Below are positions 22,712 to 34,800 of a stretch of DNA of 64,000 nucleotides, in pieces. The stretch is taken from the NCBI GenBank assembly GCA_039654915.1, contig CM077597.1, forward strand, positions 78,308,001 to 78,372,000, given 5' to 3'. Origin of the DNA: Aquilaria yunnanensis. Lineage: Eukaryota > Streptophyta > Magnoliopsida > Malvales > Thymelaeaceae. A program made the position numbers and the translations under genes. Within the stretch, counting starts at the first letter, position 1; every line of letters starts with the position of its first letter. The notes below the pieces were generated by a model that ran no database searches, was not told the DNA's origin, and saw nothing but the letters and a program-made list of their open reading frames with translations.

Positions 22712-23946
22712 AAAGCTAAATGTCATGTGTAGTCATCTAACTTATTTTCATATCCTAAATGAGCACATGAGCTTAAGGTTATTATATCAAAGACTCTTCT
22801 TTCATATTCTGCTTTTTAATTAGGTACTTATGTCAATACCAGTATTAAGTTGGATAGAAAATGCTAACAGGACATAAATTAACTCTAAAATAAATTAAAA
22901 ATAAAAATTTTAATTATCAATCTTTTCCCGTCAATAATCCTAAACCTTAAATTTTTAAATATACTGTTTATACCTCAGGTCTCATCCAGTTCACCTACCA
23001 AGTTGTGCCCCAGAAGCGCAAGAATCAGATCTGGCAAAATGAGAAACAAGCCCCCCTGTTCACTGTCTGGCCGGGCCAATCTGGGATCTTGCGCTGTCAC
23101 CAGTCTTCCTCAAATTTGTCGTCAGAAGCGGATTGAGCGTCAGAAAAGCCAGACTTCAAGGCCTCGTTATTGGTACGGATGCAACCTAAGATAGGTGGTG
23201 CCAAAGGTGGCTGTAGCGCTTGGACCAGTCGGGCTTGAGCTCGACGGTCTTCTTGGCATCGGCCAATGTACCGTCATTGGACCGTCGTAGGCCCTGGACC
23301 GTTCTAGGCAGCGAATCGATTGGAGTAGAGGACGCGATTGGTGGGGGAAAGGTTGATTGCTCCTGAGAAATGGCGGACGGCGGATTGGAAGTCACTGGCG
23401 GAGAAAGCAGTGTTGCCTTTGCCTTTGCCTTTGGCTTCATCACCCATAAGTTATTATTGAAAATCAGACTCAGAAGAAGGAAGGATTGAAGGGAAATTAT
23501 ATATAGGGGAGTGGAGTTGCTTTCGTTCTAGTTCTTTTGGAACGTTCTGTTCCTGCCATACCTCAAACTCGATGAGTCAAAAGTCGAAAGTCGCTAGTTT
23601 TTAGGCTGAATCGAATGATGAGTTGGAAGCAGTGGCGGGCATGGGCCTAAAACGGAGAGTTTGCGCTTGACAGTAGGAAAATCAGCAGAGAGGACGAAGA
23701 GGGAGGAGAAGTAGGACGAGGTGGTGGTGAAAGATGGGAAAAGTTAGAGGACTGGAAGGAATATTCTAAGATTTATTCTTAGAGTTAATTTATGTCATGT
23801 AAGCAATTTCCAGCTTACCACTGGATTTTATGAAAAGCCTCAAATTGGAATGTTCAACATGATGTAAGAACTTTTATAGGACAACATTAAATTCAAGTGC
23901 CCATTTAGAACATAAAAATAGGTAACTATATGTGGAATTTACCTGA
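22712..23946. mobile_element. Long-TIR element (Pack-MULE) carrying a HOP/STI1 fragment, copy B
   Basis: The left arm (about 22712-22910) and the reverse complement of the right arm (about 23755-23946) align over roughly 190 bp with substitutions and small gaps. Shared blocks include ACATAAATTAACTCTAA and CTAAATG-GCAC. The interior is GC-richer and includes a HOP/STI1 5' fragment. It is related to copy A by captured content, including the pre-ATG sequence. Confidence 0.75.
23105..23443 (-). pseudogene. Captured HOP/STI1 5' fragment, copy B
   Basis: From an ATG near 23443 the minus strand begins with a decayed MMKPKAKAK version of the HOP start. It then preserves ADAKKTVELKPDWSKRYSHL almost intact, followed after a small deletion by NNEALKSGFSDAQSAS. 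These match the first TPR block of plant HOP/STI1 (ADAKKTVELKPDWxKGYSRL, then NNEALKSGLADAQ). The part between them is frameshifted. It complements copy A, which keeps the earlier half better. Confidence 0.8.
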
Positions 23947-24054
23947 CTAAAAAATATATAATGAACTATATTCCTTTTTTAGTTGTTCAAAAAATGCTGA
24001 ATTATTTTTCTATTTGAGAAAGTTTTTAATATTTAGTTTATCTTATTATCCCCA

Positions 24055-24252
24055 TAAAAACTCACTCCATAAATCCCAAAAGAAATTTTTTATTTTTTAA
24101 TCCACATTTAAACTTACTGCACAAGACTCAAATTTTTTTTTTAAATTTTAGTTTGAATGAAAAAAATATGAAAAAAACAATATAAATTACATATACCTTA
24201 ATCACTATGCTGAGAGAAATGATTCAAAAGAAATGGAATAAAGGGAGTAGTA
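24055..24252. mobile_element. Possible small MITE upstream of the receptor kinase
   Basis: CTCCATAAATCCCAAAAGAA on the left resembles the reverse complement of the AAGAAATGGAATAAAGGGAG segment on the right, about 200 bp apart. The interior is AT-rich and non-coding. Confidence 0.4.
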
Positions 24253-24732
24253 AATTTTAAGCCGTTGACTATTAATGCTAAAAAAGTTGGGTGTAAGTAT
24301 ACATTTTGATACTACAAGGGGTCATGTGTGTTATTTCAGCTAAAAATCAAAGGGTAAGTGTTATTCACCCTTACATTGCAACCTAGATCTATTTTTTTGG
24401 AAAAAAGACCAAACTTTAAAACACACGAAAATAAACATGCCGAGAAATGAATGGTTATGCGCACATTGCTCATCTTCTAAAATCCAAACCAAGAAATCCC
24501 CCCACTAATTAGGTTTAATCTTGTTAATTTGTACTAATGTTCCACCACTCTAAACAAGACAAAATCTCCCCCTACATTTCTATTCTTAGCTCTTCATGCC
24601 AACGTCCTCTCATCTCCTGCTCTCCTCACCCACACCCAGAAAAAAACGAAAAAAGAGAAGGAAAAGAAACCGCAAGTGTAACATTCAAAACTTTGCCATA
24701 GTTCGTTTAAATAACTTGCTGGCGTTGAGACA

Positions 24733-27711
24733 ATGCTAATGGGGGCGCACATAGCTCCGCATGTGCGCACTCGGAACCCAAGCGCATTAGTACTCCTCGC
24801 CCTCTTCGTCTCTTCCTTTCTCTCCCTCTCCGCCGGTCTCTCCGACCGAGAGGCCCTGGTGAGGTTCAAGAACTCGCTTGCAAACCCTACAGCCCTTAAC
24901 AATTGGGACATCTCTACAAACCCATGTGAAGGGAACCGCAACAATTGGGTCGGCCTCATTTGCATGAATGGCACCATTTGGGGTCTACAGCTCGAGAACA
25001 TGCGCCTGGCAGGCCTGGTCAACATCGAGGCTCTCTCCGAGGTGCATACCCTCCGCACCATAAGTCTCATGAACAACAACTTTGAGGGCAGGATGCCTGA
25101 TATAAGGAGATTGGGGTACCTAAAGGCATTGTTTTTGTCCAATAACCGGTTCTCCGGTGAGATTCCGAATGATGCATTTGCCGGTATGGGGTCTTTGAAG
25201 AAGGTTTATTTGGCTAACAACGCTTTCACCGGGCAAATCCCAAACTCACTCACTATATTGCCAAGGTTGATGATACTTAGGCTTGAGGACAATCAGTTCA
25301 GCGGAAAAGTACCTGCTTTCTTGCAGCCAGACTTGAAAGTAGTCAGTTTGGCCAATAACGAATTAGAGGGTGCAATTCCTGCAAGTTTGTCCAACATGCC
25401 TCTTTCCGCTTTTGAAGGTAATCGTAGGTGGTACTACTCAAAGTGTGTTCTATATTTTTACGATGCAGGCACAATCAAACTAACCCTAACTTAGTTGTTA
25501 AAGCACATTTTATTATATTATGTGGTTTACACTCAATTTATTTTAACTTAATTCAACTTAATAAAGATCACCTATTTTTATTTTTATGGAGGTGCAGTAA
25601 TTCTCGCTACATCAATTTTTTTACTTATAAGAAATCCTCACTCATAAGTTATACTCCTTTCATCCCAAAATTATTGATACTTTTTTTAAAAGGAATTTAT
25701 CCCACAATTATGAGTTACGCTTTTATACATTTTTGCAATTTCTTCAAACTTTAACTATACCAGTTTGATTTATTTGAATGTTCCTTTCATTGTTGTAGGC
25801 AACAAGAAACTATGCGGGCAACCTCTTAAGGCATGCCTCCCAAGCCCTCCACCGGCTAATCCTCCTCCTCCAAGTGTACTTGATGATGCCTTAATAACGA
25901 GACATACAACGAAAAGAATAACGCCTCCACTACTCCTTGCTTTCATCATAATATGCGCACTTATAATCCTAGTCATAGTTGTGACATTGCTCATACTGTG
26001 CTCAAGAAAAAGAAAAGCCGAGCCAATAGTGATGGAAGATCCGAACGCCAAACTAGCCTCCATTACCATAGTTGGGGTGCCGGGGGAGAGCCGGAAGGTG
26101 CCCGAGAGTGGTGCGGGGGCCGTGAAGAAATCGAACGACAACGGGAAGCTGTCGTTCTTGAGAGACGACGTAGAGAGGTTCGACTTGCAAGACATGCTCA
26201 GGGCATCCGCCGAGGTGTTGGGAAGTGGGACGTTTGGGGCTTCGTACAAGGCGGTCATGAGGGGCGGGGTGGCACTTGTGGTGAAAAGGTATAAGATGAT
26301 GAACAACATTGGAAGAGAAGAGTTTCATGACCACATGAGGAGGTTGGGGAGGCTTGACCACCCAAACCTATTGCCCATTGTGGCTTATTACTATAGGAAG
26401 GAGGAAAAGCTTTTGGTTGCTCGGTATGTGGAAAATAGTAGTCTGGCTACTCATCTCCATAGTAAGTACTTTGTCTTTCAAGTTGTTTTGTTTAAATATA
26501 ATACCCTCGTCTGATTTTGTTTGAAACATTAATTACTTTTTTTTGGCTTAAGTTTTACTTGAATTTATTTATATTATTATTTATTATTAAAATTTTTTAA
26601 AAAAATATATTTAGAAACTATAAGTACTTATTTATTATTTTGTATATAAATGTTTTTTTATTTATATGCTAAAATGTTGAAAATAAAAAATTATAGATTA
26701 AATATTGTAAATAGTGAATGTTGCAAAGAACTTGAGACGGAAGGGGTAGTTACCAAAATTCTTGCAATCATGATATGGAATTGATCAAAATGACCTTTAT
26801 TAATAATTAGAGTATTGATTAATCAAAGCTATCAAATGATGACCCTTTAACTTTAGTGATCTGGCGATAATGTTTTCATACTTTGTTTCGTAAGAAAAGA
26901 ACAACATAATCTCATATATTGGATTGATTATTTAACAATATTCTAGGATGATTTCGATGATTGCTACATATAAAGATACAATTTAGCAAACAAAATATTG
27001 TAATTCATGAAGAAAAATTAATGAAAATATTATGAATTGCTAGTTTTCTTATATCATTTTTTTTTGTGGATCAATTCAGGAAACCACACCTTGAACAAAC
27101 CAAGCCTAGAATGGAGAATAAGGTTAAGGATCATAAAAGGGGTGGCAAAGGGGTTGGCCTATTTGTACAACGAGCTTCCAAGCTTAGTAGTCCCACATGG
27201 CCACCTCAAGTCCTCCAACGTCCTCCTCAACGACTCATTTGAGCCTATTTTGACGGACTACGCCCTACGCTCAGCAGTGAACCAGGAGCATGCCCACACC
27301 CTCATGACTGCCTACAAGTCCCCAGAGTATTCCCAGACTGGCCGTATAACGAAGAAGACCGACATTTGGTGCTTAGGGATCCTCACCTTGGAAGTCCTAA
27401 CAGGCAAATTCCCGGAGAATTTTCTTGCCCAAAAGTACGACCCCAAGACGAGTTTGGCCTTTTGGGTGAACACCATGGTTGAGGAGAAGCGGCTTGGTGA
27501 AGTGTTCGACATGGAAATGGGTGGAACCAAGGATTGCAAGGGCCAAATGTATGGTCTTCTTAAAATTGGTTTGAGTTGCTGTGAAGAAGACATGGACCAA
27601 CGGCCTGACCTGTTAGAAGTCATCGCCAGAATTGAGGAGTTGAAAAATTATATTGACGATGAAGATGTGTCATCCACGCTAGGTGAACTAAATGCTGGGG
27701 GGCAATGGTAA
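24733..27711 (+). CDS. Pollen receptor-like kinase (LRR-RLK, PRK family), pseudokinase-like, 3 exons, 659 aa
   Basis: Exons 24733-25417, 25799-26461 and 27080-27711 join through GT-AG introns into 1980 nt of open frame. Order of parts: signal peptide (to about residue 35), LRR N-terminal cap starting SDREALVRFKNSL, about five to six short LRRs (LFLSNNRFSGEIP and similar), a Cys pair in LCGQPLKAC, a proline-rich linker, a transmembrane helix at about residues 271-296, then the kinase domain. The glycine loop GSGTFGASYKA (about 369) and the VAIK-type lysine (VVKRYK) are present. The HRD motif is replaced by HGHLKSSN (about 489) and DFG by DYA (about 509), as in known PRKs, so catalysis is doubtful. 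Arabidopsis PRKs act at the pollen-tube plasma membrane with ROP-GEFs and sense peptides such as LURE1 (family knowledge). A large antisense frame at 24594-25142 is a shadow. Which PRK subtype it is cannot be settled here. Confidence 0.95.
26502..26748. mobile_element. MITE in intron 2 of the receptor kinase
   Basis: The left end TACCCTCGTCTGATTTTG is the inverse of the right end, which ends AGACGGAAGGGGTA. The element is 247 bp and its AT-rich interior is non-coding. This CTCCGTC-type terminus is common in plant MITEs. It lies well inside the intron and does not touch the splice sites. Confidence 0.65.
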
Positions 27712-28556
27712 TTCACCTATTGTTTAGGAACTTTACTATAAACAATTAGCAATTGGAAGTTTAGGCCGGTTCAATGGTGACGTGCGTCTGTAACCAACAG
27801 CAGCCATAACTAGTAATATTTTACCAACAGAAGGCTGTGGGAATGGTCAAGTGCCCTCTGAAAATCACGACCTATATATATAAAGTAATTAACTATATAG
27901 TGGTTATTTGCTTTAAAACTTTAAGGTGATTTTCAACTGTTGTTGGGTAGATTTTTGTTGATTGATCGTCCCTCATGTTTTTGTCAATCAAATCAATAGT
28001 TGAGCTTTCTTTTTTTTGTTTGGGTTTTTATTTTTAATTTTTTTTCCCCTCATGTGAAATGGAAATTGAGCTTGCCTAAAATGTATTATGTAGACATTAT
28101 GTTGAAATAGGTTGAATGGACATTCGTACACAATGTAAACACAGAGGTAGTGCTAAACTTAAACATTTTATGTAGATGAATTAATTCTAAATATTTACAT
28201 GTCAAACAGTTTTTTTCTTGATAATCAGAAGTAACTATACTAGTAGACACACGAATTAAAAGATATTTATATGTAGAGAATAAAGAAAATGCCTACCTGT
28301 TTAGAATTTGGAAGGTGTGCAAACCGGTGTGAATGACATTAAATCGAAAGAATTGAGAGAGGTCAGAGTCGAACCCCCAACCTCTCATTTTGCAAGGCAA
28401 TAAAAAATGTTTTAAGTAATGTAGAAAGTCATGTATATGACTCATTCGTGGGAAACCTATGGTTTTTCTGTGGTATGAAATTTGGAATTCAAATGCTATA
28501 TAGCACTATGTACATCTTCATGCTCTTCTAATTCAAGCTAACTTTACCCAACATTT
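27712..28556. other. 3' flank of the receptor kinase; no gene
   Basis: AT-rich DNA. A minus-strand GGTTCGACTC-type B box at about 28365-28375 (seen as GAGTCGAACCC on the plus strand) suggests a decayed SINE. I saw no other support for an RNA gene. Confidence 0.4.
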
Positions 28557-28730
28557 AAAGAATTGTATTAGTTGCACACACCATCAAAGTGTTCATTCTT
28601 CATTTATACACAATATATATGGGTTACATGAGTACGTAAACATGATAAGCACATGATAAGGATAATAACAATAGATAACTTACACTACAAGAAATCCTAT
28701 CTCTTTGGTATATATGGAGGATTATCGACA
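28557..28730 (-). repeat. 3' LTR of the copia element
   Basis: About 174 bp. It aligns with 38751-38930 through shared blocks such as GTATTAGTTGCACA, ACATGATAAG, ATAACAA-AGATAACTTA and AAGAAATCCTAT. Confidence 0.85.
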
Positions 28731-29334
28731 ATGCACCCATGCAATCTCAAGCGTCTAAAGACTACGTTGAGATTGAACCAAAGCTTCTCAAAGTTTTGTG
28801 AAGACAGTGACTTGTTTATAATATTAGCAAGTTGACATTTAATTAATATAAATCGAACTTCCCAATTTCCCTATGCAACATTTTCTTGAACAAAATGAAA
28901 GTCAATTTATAAGTGCTTGGTTCAGGCATGAACATATGATTTACTGTAAGATATGTCCAACATTATCACACCAAAGCACAGGTGGACGTGGCAGGAACAC
29001 ACCTAACTCGGACAATAACAACTGTAGCATTTATTAGGGGCCAATAATTAGTTTATGTACTTAAATGTAAGAGATTGGCTATTTTCTTGAGCTCCATGAT
29101 ATTAGGTTTGAACCTAGGAAGACAACATAACCACTAGTTGACCTTCTGTTGTCCGAGCAACCTACCTAATTAGCATCTGAGAAGGCACTAGAGAAGGTGG
29201 ATTTAGACCTCCATATACGTAACTCGAGTGCAAGAGTATTCTTCAAATACTGAAGTATGTATTTAGCTGTTGCCTACTGTACTGTCGTAGGATAATGCAT
29301 ATATTGACAAACCTTGTTCATGGCAAAGGAGACA

Positions 29335-29993
29335 TCATGTCTTATAAGAGTGATATATTGTATCTCCAATGGTGCTTTTGTATTGAGTAGCATTAAGTAA
29401 AACTTCTCCATCTACTTTAGATATTTTGCCACCAATTGGCATGGGTGTGGAAACTGATTTTGCTCCAAGCATATTTTTACAACCTAATAGCTCAAGTATG
29501 TACTTCTGCTGAGAAATAACTAGACCATCTTGGCCTTTGATAACTTTTATTCCAAGAAAGTAATTTAAAGTTCCCAAATCTTTGATTGCAAAATCCTTTC
29601 GAAGAGATCACAAAAGACTGTCAACAAGAGCTACCAAAGATCCTGTGATAAGGATGTCATTAACATAAATTAAGGTATAGATCATCAGACTATATTCCTT
29701 GAATATGGAAAGGGAGGTGTCGGCCTTGGAAGAAGCAAAACCAAGTTCAAGAAGTCATGAACTTAACTTAGAATACCATGCTTTAGGTACTGCTTCAAGC
29801 CATAAAGAGCTTAATGTAGTTTACATACATGGTTCGAATAATTAGGATGAACATAGCCATAAGGTTGCTTCATATACATAGCTTCACATAAGTAACCATG
29901 AAAAAAGGCATTTTGGACATCTATTTGGTGTATGCCCCATCCTCTAAAGATGGCAAGAAAGGTAATTCTATGAATTTTGGCAGGTTTTACCAT
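29335..29993 (-). pseudogene. Copia reverse transcriptase / RNase H remnants
   Basis: Minus-strand pieces: WGIHQIDVQNAFFHGYL and MKQPYGYVHP (RT palm, 29811-29993), IYVNDILITG near 29650 (the catalytic box, with Asp changed to Asn), and GTLNYFLGIKVIKG plus ISQQKYILELL (29335-29577, RT/RNase H boundary). All are typical of plant Ty1/copia. Frames are interrupted between the pieces. Confidence 0.85.
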
Positions 29994-30977
29994 TGGGCTT
30001 TATGTCTTTCGACGCTACCATATGCTTTTTTCTTAAGTTTGAAAACCTATTTGCAATCAATTAGATTCATGCTTTTGCAAGGTGGGACTAACATCCATAT
30101 TTTGATTTTTTAATAACGTTGAAAATTCAACATCCATTGTATCTCTCTAGGACTAAGATTTGACAGTAGTCAAATAGCAATCAAGCTTTATATTGTGACC
30201 CACTAAAGTCATGGAAGAATAAGCAACCATTCCACCCATGAACTATTTTGGTTTTTTATGTTATTTCTTAAACATGTTTGCATGAGGTGGATAACAACTG
30301 CAGGTGAATGGAAATTGGTCAGACGAAGTTAAAGTATGAGTATCTTTAGACATATGGTTAGATTCGCTGGGTAACTATAAGGAGGATACAGTAGGATTAA
30401 CAGAATTTTGTGGTGGAAGGTGGTAAAACCACATATAGAGTAAGAGGGAGTGGAACAAGTGCTGAGGCCGAAGAGTTGGTGGATGAACTTGCACTAGAAA
30501 GTTGTAAGAAAGGTAAAGTAAACGACATTTCATAAGATGTAGGTTCGACGAGTATGCACATGAAGGTATTTTTAGCCTTTATCTTGACTATTGTAACTGA
30601 TGAACACACATTGCTAGGACTGAAATTTAAGTGTGACAGAATTGTATAGTTAAAGATATGGCCTGCAGGCATACCCAAAAACCTTTAGAAAATAATAGTT
30701 TAGCTTGACACGAAATAAACATTCTATAAGATTGAGATTTTGTATGATAAGTCTAGGTAATATATTAAATAAGATAGCATGCAAACTGGAAAGCATCATC
30801 ATAGAATTTTAGTGGTATAGAAGCCTAAGTGAGATGGGACATACCAGTTTCAACGTGTTTATGTTTTCATTTTGCTAAACCATTCTGTTGATGAGTATGA
30901 GGACATAAAATTCTATGTTTGACATCGATAAAAGAGAAAGAAGAATTAAGTTTGTGATGCTCACCACCTCAGCCTGT

Positions 30978-31169
30978 TTAGACCTTTCTAATTTTCCTAT
31001 CTAACATTTGCTCTACATGAGTTTGCCATGGTAGAAAAATGTTATAAACATCAAATTTATAAACAATAGGGTAAATCCAGACAAACTTGCTAAAATTATC
31101 AATGAAGCTAACATAATAACTAAATCCATCAATAAAAATGGGTGCAGGGCCCCAAACAGTAGAAAACAT
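30978..31169 (-). pseudogene. Copia integrase core fragment
   Basis: The minus strand reads FSYYVSFIDNFSKFVWIYP, the conserved start of the copia integrase catalytic core (YFVTFIDDFSRxxWVYP). The rest is degraded. Confidence 0.8.
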
Positions 31170-31614
31170 AAGATCTAGAGAAGTTTTTAAAACATATGTA
31201 AAACTATTGAATGGTAAGTAATTGGTTTGTTAGTAAGCATCACAGACCATTGTGATGTTACCCTTTTGACAAGGGATCATATTCTGATGAATGATTTTGG
31301 AAACTATAGAATGAGAGGGATGGCTGAGCTTCTTGTACTACTAGTCAGGATTAACACATTCATTAACATGAGCTTCGGTAGATGACAGAACAACAATAGA
31401 CTGAGGCAAATGATAGAGTCCATTTCTATATTCACCTTGAAGGTTTTTTCTTTTCGTAGATTGGTCTTTAACAAAAAACAATTCAAGTAAAACTCAATAA
31501 AAACATCATTATCACAAGTGAGCTTACTAATAGAAACTAATTTTTTTTTTAAATATGGGGAATGCAAAGAACATTTTTTAAAGACAAAGAGGAATGTAGA
31601 GAAAGAATTTGAGA

Positions 31615-31842
31615 TCAATCAATATGTTTGATGGACAGACCGACTCCATTTACAACCTGAACTTCTTCAAAATTATTATATTTTTCACTAATCATAAGTC
31701 TGTTGAGATTAGCTGTGATGTGAGTGTTTGTGCCATTATCTGTGTACCAATTTGGATCCACTTGATATGGTAGAATTGATGCAACTTGTAAAAGCTCTCC
31801 AAGTACTTTCCCTAGTTCAGACACTAAGGTAAGTAAATCCAA
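31615..31842 (-). pseudogene. Copia protease-region fragment
   Basis: The minus strand reads WYTDNGTNTHITANLNRL, matching the copia protease segment W-x-D-S/T-G-A-S/T-x-H-x-T. The Ala after Gly is replaced (NGT instead of SGA), so the site is damaged. The copia reading ends at about 31860, where the inserted DNA begins. Confidence 0.75.
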
Positions 31843-31861
31843 GTTATTTTTCTCAAATAAT

Positions 31862-34800
31862 TTTTATTACACAAGAAAAGTAAGTTAAGTAAGGTTAAGT
31901 TGAGTTCTAAAGTGTAATTGGCACCTAAAGGATGAAAAGGGAAAAATGTTAATTTTGGTGCAGTTAATGGCATGACCATAATTTAGTAAAATTAGGTTCT
32001 TACAAGTGTTTTGAGCTAATTAAGTTAAGATTATAAGTGTTTCTAGCCATTTGAACAAAAAATGGAAATTAAGGGTCCAAAATGCACTAAGTGCGAAAAT
32101 TGAGCTGTTATATCTTAAGAGGCAAAAGGTAGCTTAAGAAAGCTAAAAGGCTAAGTGTACAAGCATGGGACTGAGATGGATGGTTCAGTGGAGGCTTTAG
32201 TGGCCCAAGTTTAATAAAAACAAAATTTGGGGCCAAAGTGGCAAGATGAGCAAAAATGAGCTGAGTGTAGGGGTGTTCATGGTGCGGGTTTGACCGGGTT
32301 CATCCTAAACCCAAACCGCACCGCATAGGTGACCGGGTTACAAAATATAAAACGAAACTGCACAACTTATCACAAACTCCGATTAAAACCCAACCCACAT
32401 AAAATGTGGTTCAGTGTGGTTCGGTTTTAACTTGTCTATCCTGTAAAACAATTTAAACTACTTCAAAACACTTGTCTTAATGTTAATATGTTGTTCTAAA
32501 AACTAAATAGTTTTATGAAATATCAACAATTCCATACTTTAGAACATCACAAGCACAAAGCAGACTTTTTGTTACAAAATACAAAAATAATATATGGAGT
32601 CCAAAGCTCTTGCTACACAAGGTTGTCAAAGCTCATGCTTGATTAGAGTGCAAAATTACTTCAAAATATTTTAGCTTTTTATATGTAATGATTTTTTACA
32701 TCACATGTATGGAACCACTAAGTGTGAGTTACAAGACATTCAAAATGAATTAAAATTATGAACAATAAATTCCTGAATATTAGAACATGCTTACATAGAA
32801 AAAATATGCATTGAATGAGTGGTCAACAACAAGTGACGTCTGAATTACCCATAAAAATTCTGTAAAGTTTTAGAATAATAAATTACAAATTAGATGTATC
32901 ATTATGTATATATTATATATCATACTAACAACAAATACAAAAGAAACTATTTTACCTGATTCAATTTGTTCAAGTTCAACAATTCTTTCCTCAACCTTAA
33001 ACAGAAGTTTCTATGAAGTTATTAAAGATGCGGTTTGGTTCGGGTTTTCAAGGTTTCAAAATTAAAACCCGAACCCCACCACATATATATCGTTTTTAAT
33101 TTTTAAAACCCAAACCATACCATAACCCGCATAAACCCATATAGCTGATGGGTTAATTCAATTCGATCTATACGGTTTTGCAGGTTGAGTGGGTTGAATG
33201 TACACCCCTAGCCGAGTAGGAGTAGTTGGTTATATAATTGGAGGAGATGAAACTATTCATCATTTCCTTCATCCACCATTTTCATGACTGCCTTTCCTCT
33301 ATAGCTCCCCATCTTTAAACCTCCTAAATCACCCAAAATTTTATGAAAATTGAATATCCCAAAGCCATCTCTACAAGCCCCCAGGTCATTTTTGGTGTAT
33401 TTGGTGCATTTGAAGTTGTTCTTGCAAGTTTTTTGTTCAAACCCTAAGGTAAGCTTTTATGATCTTTTTGGGTTAGTTCTAAGATTGCTAAATAGTTATA
33501 AATATTCTTAATTTCATGCCCTTGGTATCCAATTTGGTTGAATTCAAACTTGGAACTCAAATGAACTCTATTAAACTCACGTGTGCTTGTTGCTTGCTTA
33601 TTGCTTTGAGGATAATTTGAGGTAATGGATTCAAGTTAATTTAGCTCAAATAATGCATACAAATGTAATATTACAAGTTGTAATGAAGTAAAAATAAGGC
33701 CCATGTGAATTGGCTTTAGGGATTGAAGGATTGAGCAAATTTTGTGCAAGATAGCACATGGTCGCAAAATGCTAGAAAGGCATTGGTGATGCATCGTCAA
33801 TGGTGAGGACACGTCGCCAATGATGCTCGAGGCACCCTAAGAATAGCTCAATCTTTCAATTATCATCCTTAGGTCATTCTAAGATATTCTGTAGCTTTAG
33901 TTGGGTATAGAACATATTTCTAAGTTGCGAATTATGCATTATTTAGGTGGTTGCCAAGTGGTGTGGTTAAGGTAGGGTAAGGTAGTGTAACAGCCCTCGA
34001 AGTTATAAGTCTAGTTAGCCAGGTAATTAATTAATTTAATAAATTAACACTTTAGATAATTTATTTGCAAGAAAAATCTTGGTATTAAACGGTCTAATAG
34101 CTTATAAGAGGTAAAAAATTGATTATTTAAGTGGGCCGGACCAAGAAGGGCATTTTAGTCATTCCACATAGTGACATATTTTATTGCACGATTGGATAGA
34201 GCATGAGAAAATATTGAATTTGAGGTACATGATTTTTCGTAATTTCTGCTCTATCATCGTGAAATTTTGGATTGACTAGATTATCCATAAGTGGTTTAAG
34301 TGTAACCTTGATAAAAGTAGGGACAAAACGGAATATAACCGAAAGGCTAGGACTGGATGTGTAATTAATATGTGAAGAAACCAGGCCAAGTGTAATACCA
34401 ACTTTGGTCCTCAATTTTTAAGCGTGTTACGAATAAACTCAAATTACTGGAGAGTACAAAGAGGGCACTGAGCATGTGATTTTTTAAAGTGAGGCGGTGG
34501 TGTCTTATTTAAGTCAACCCAGCCATTTCTTCTAACCTTAACCACCCGAAACTTCACTCCTCATCTCATAAACACCATGGACGCACCTGCTTAAGCTCCC
34601 AACAGCCAAATTCTCTCAAATTAAACACAAATTAGCAAGGATTTGGGGTTGAAATCATGTATTCTTGCATAAGGAGCTAGAGTTGAGCTCAATTGTTTCA
34701 AGTAAGTAAACAAATTATTTTTTCCCTAATTTTTCTGGTTCTGTTTTAGACTTGAAGTTGCTGGAAACTGTGTTCCATGTATGTTTATTAAATAAACTAA

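Noticed and set aside
24594..25142. 182-codon open frame on the minus strand
   Set aside because: It is antisense to exon 1 of the receptor kinase, and its protein has no family features.
25770..26309. 179-codon open frame on the minus strand
   Set aside because: It is antisense to the transmembrane and kinase part of the receptor kinase exon 2 and arises from codon bias.
28360..28450. tRNA gene on the minus strand (GGGGGTTCGACTC)
   Set aside because: Only the B box is good; no acceptor stem or A box that pairs.
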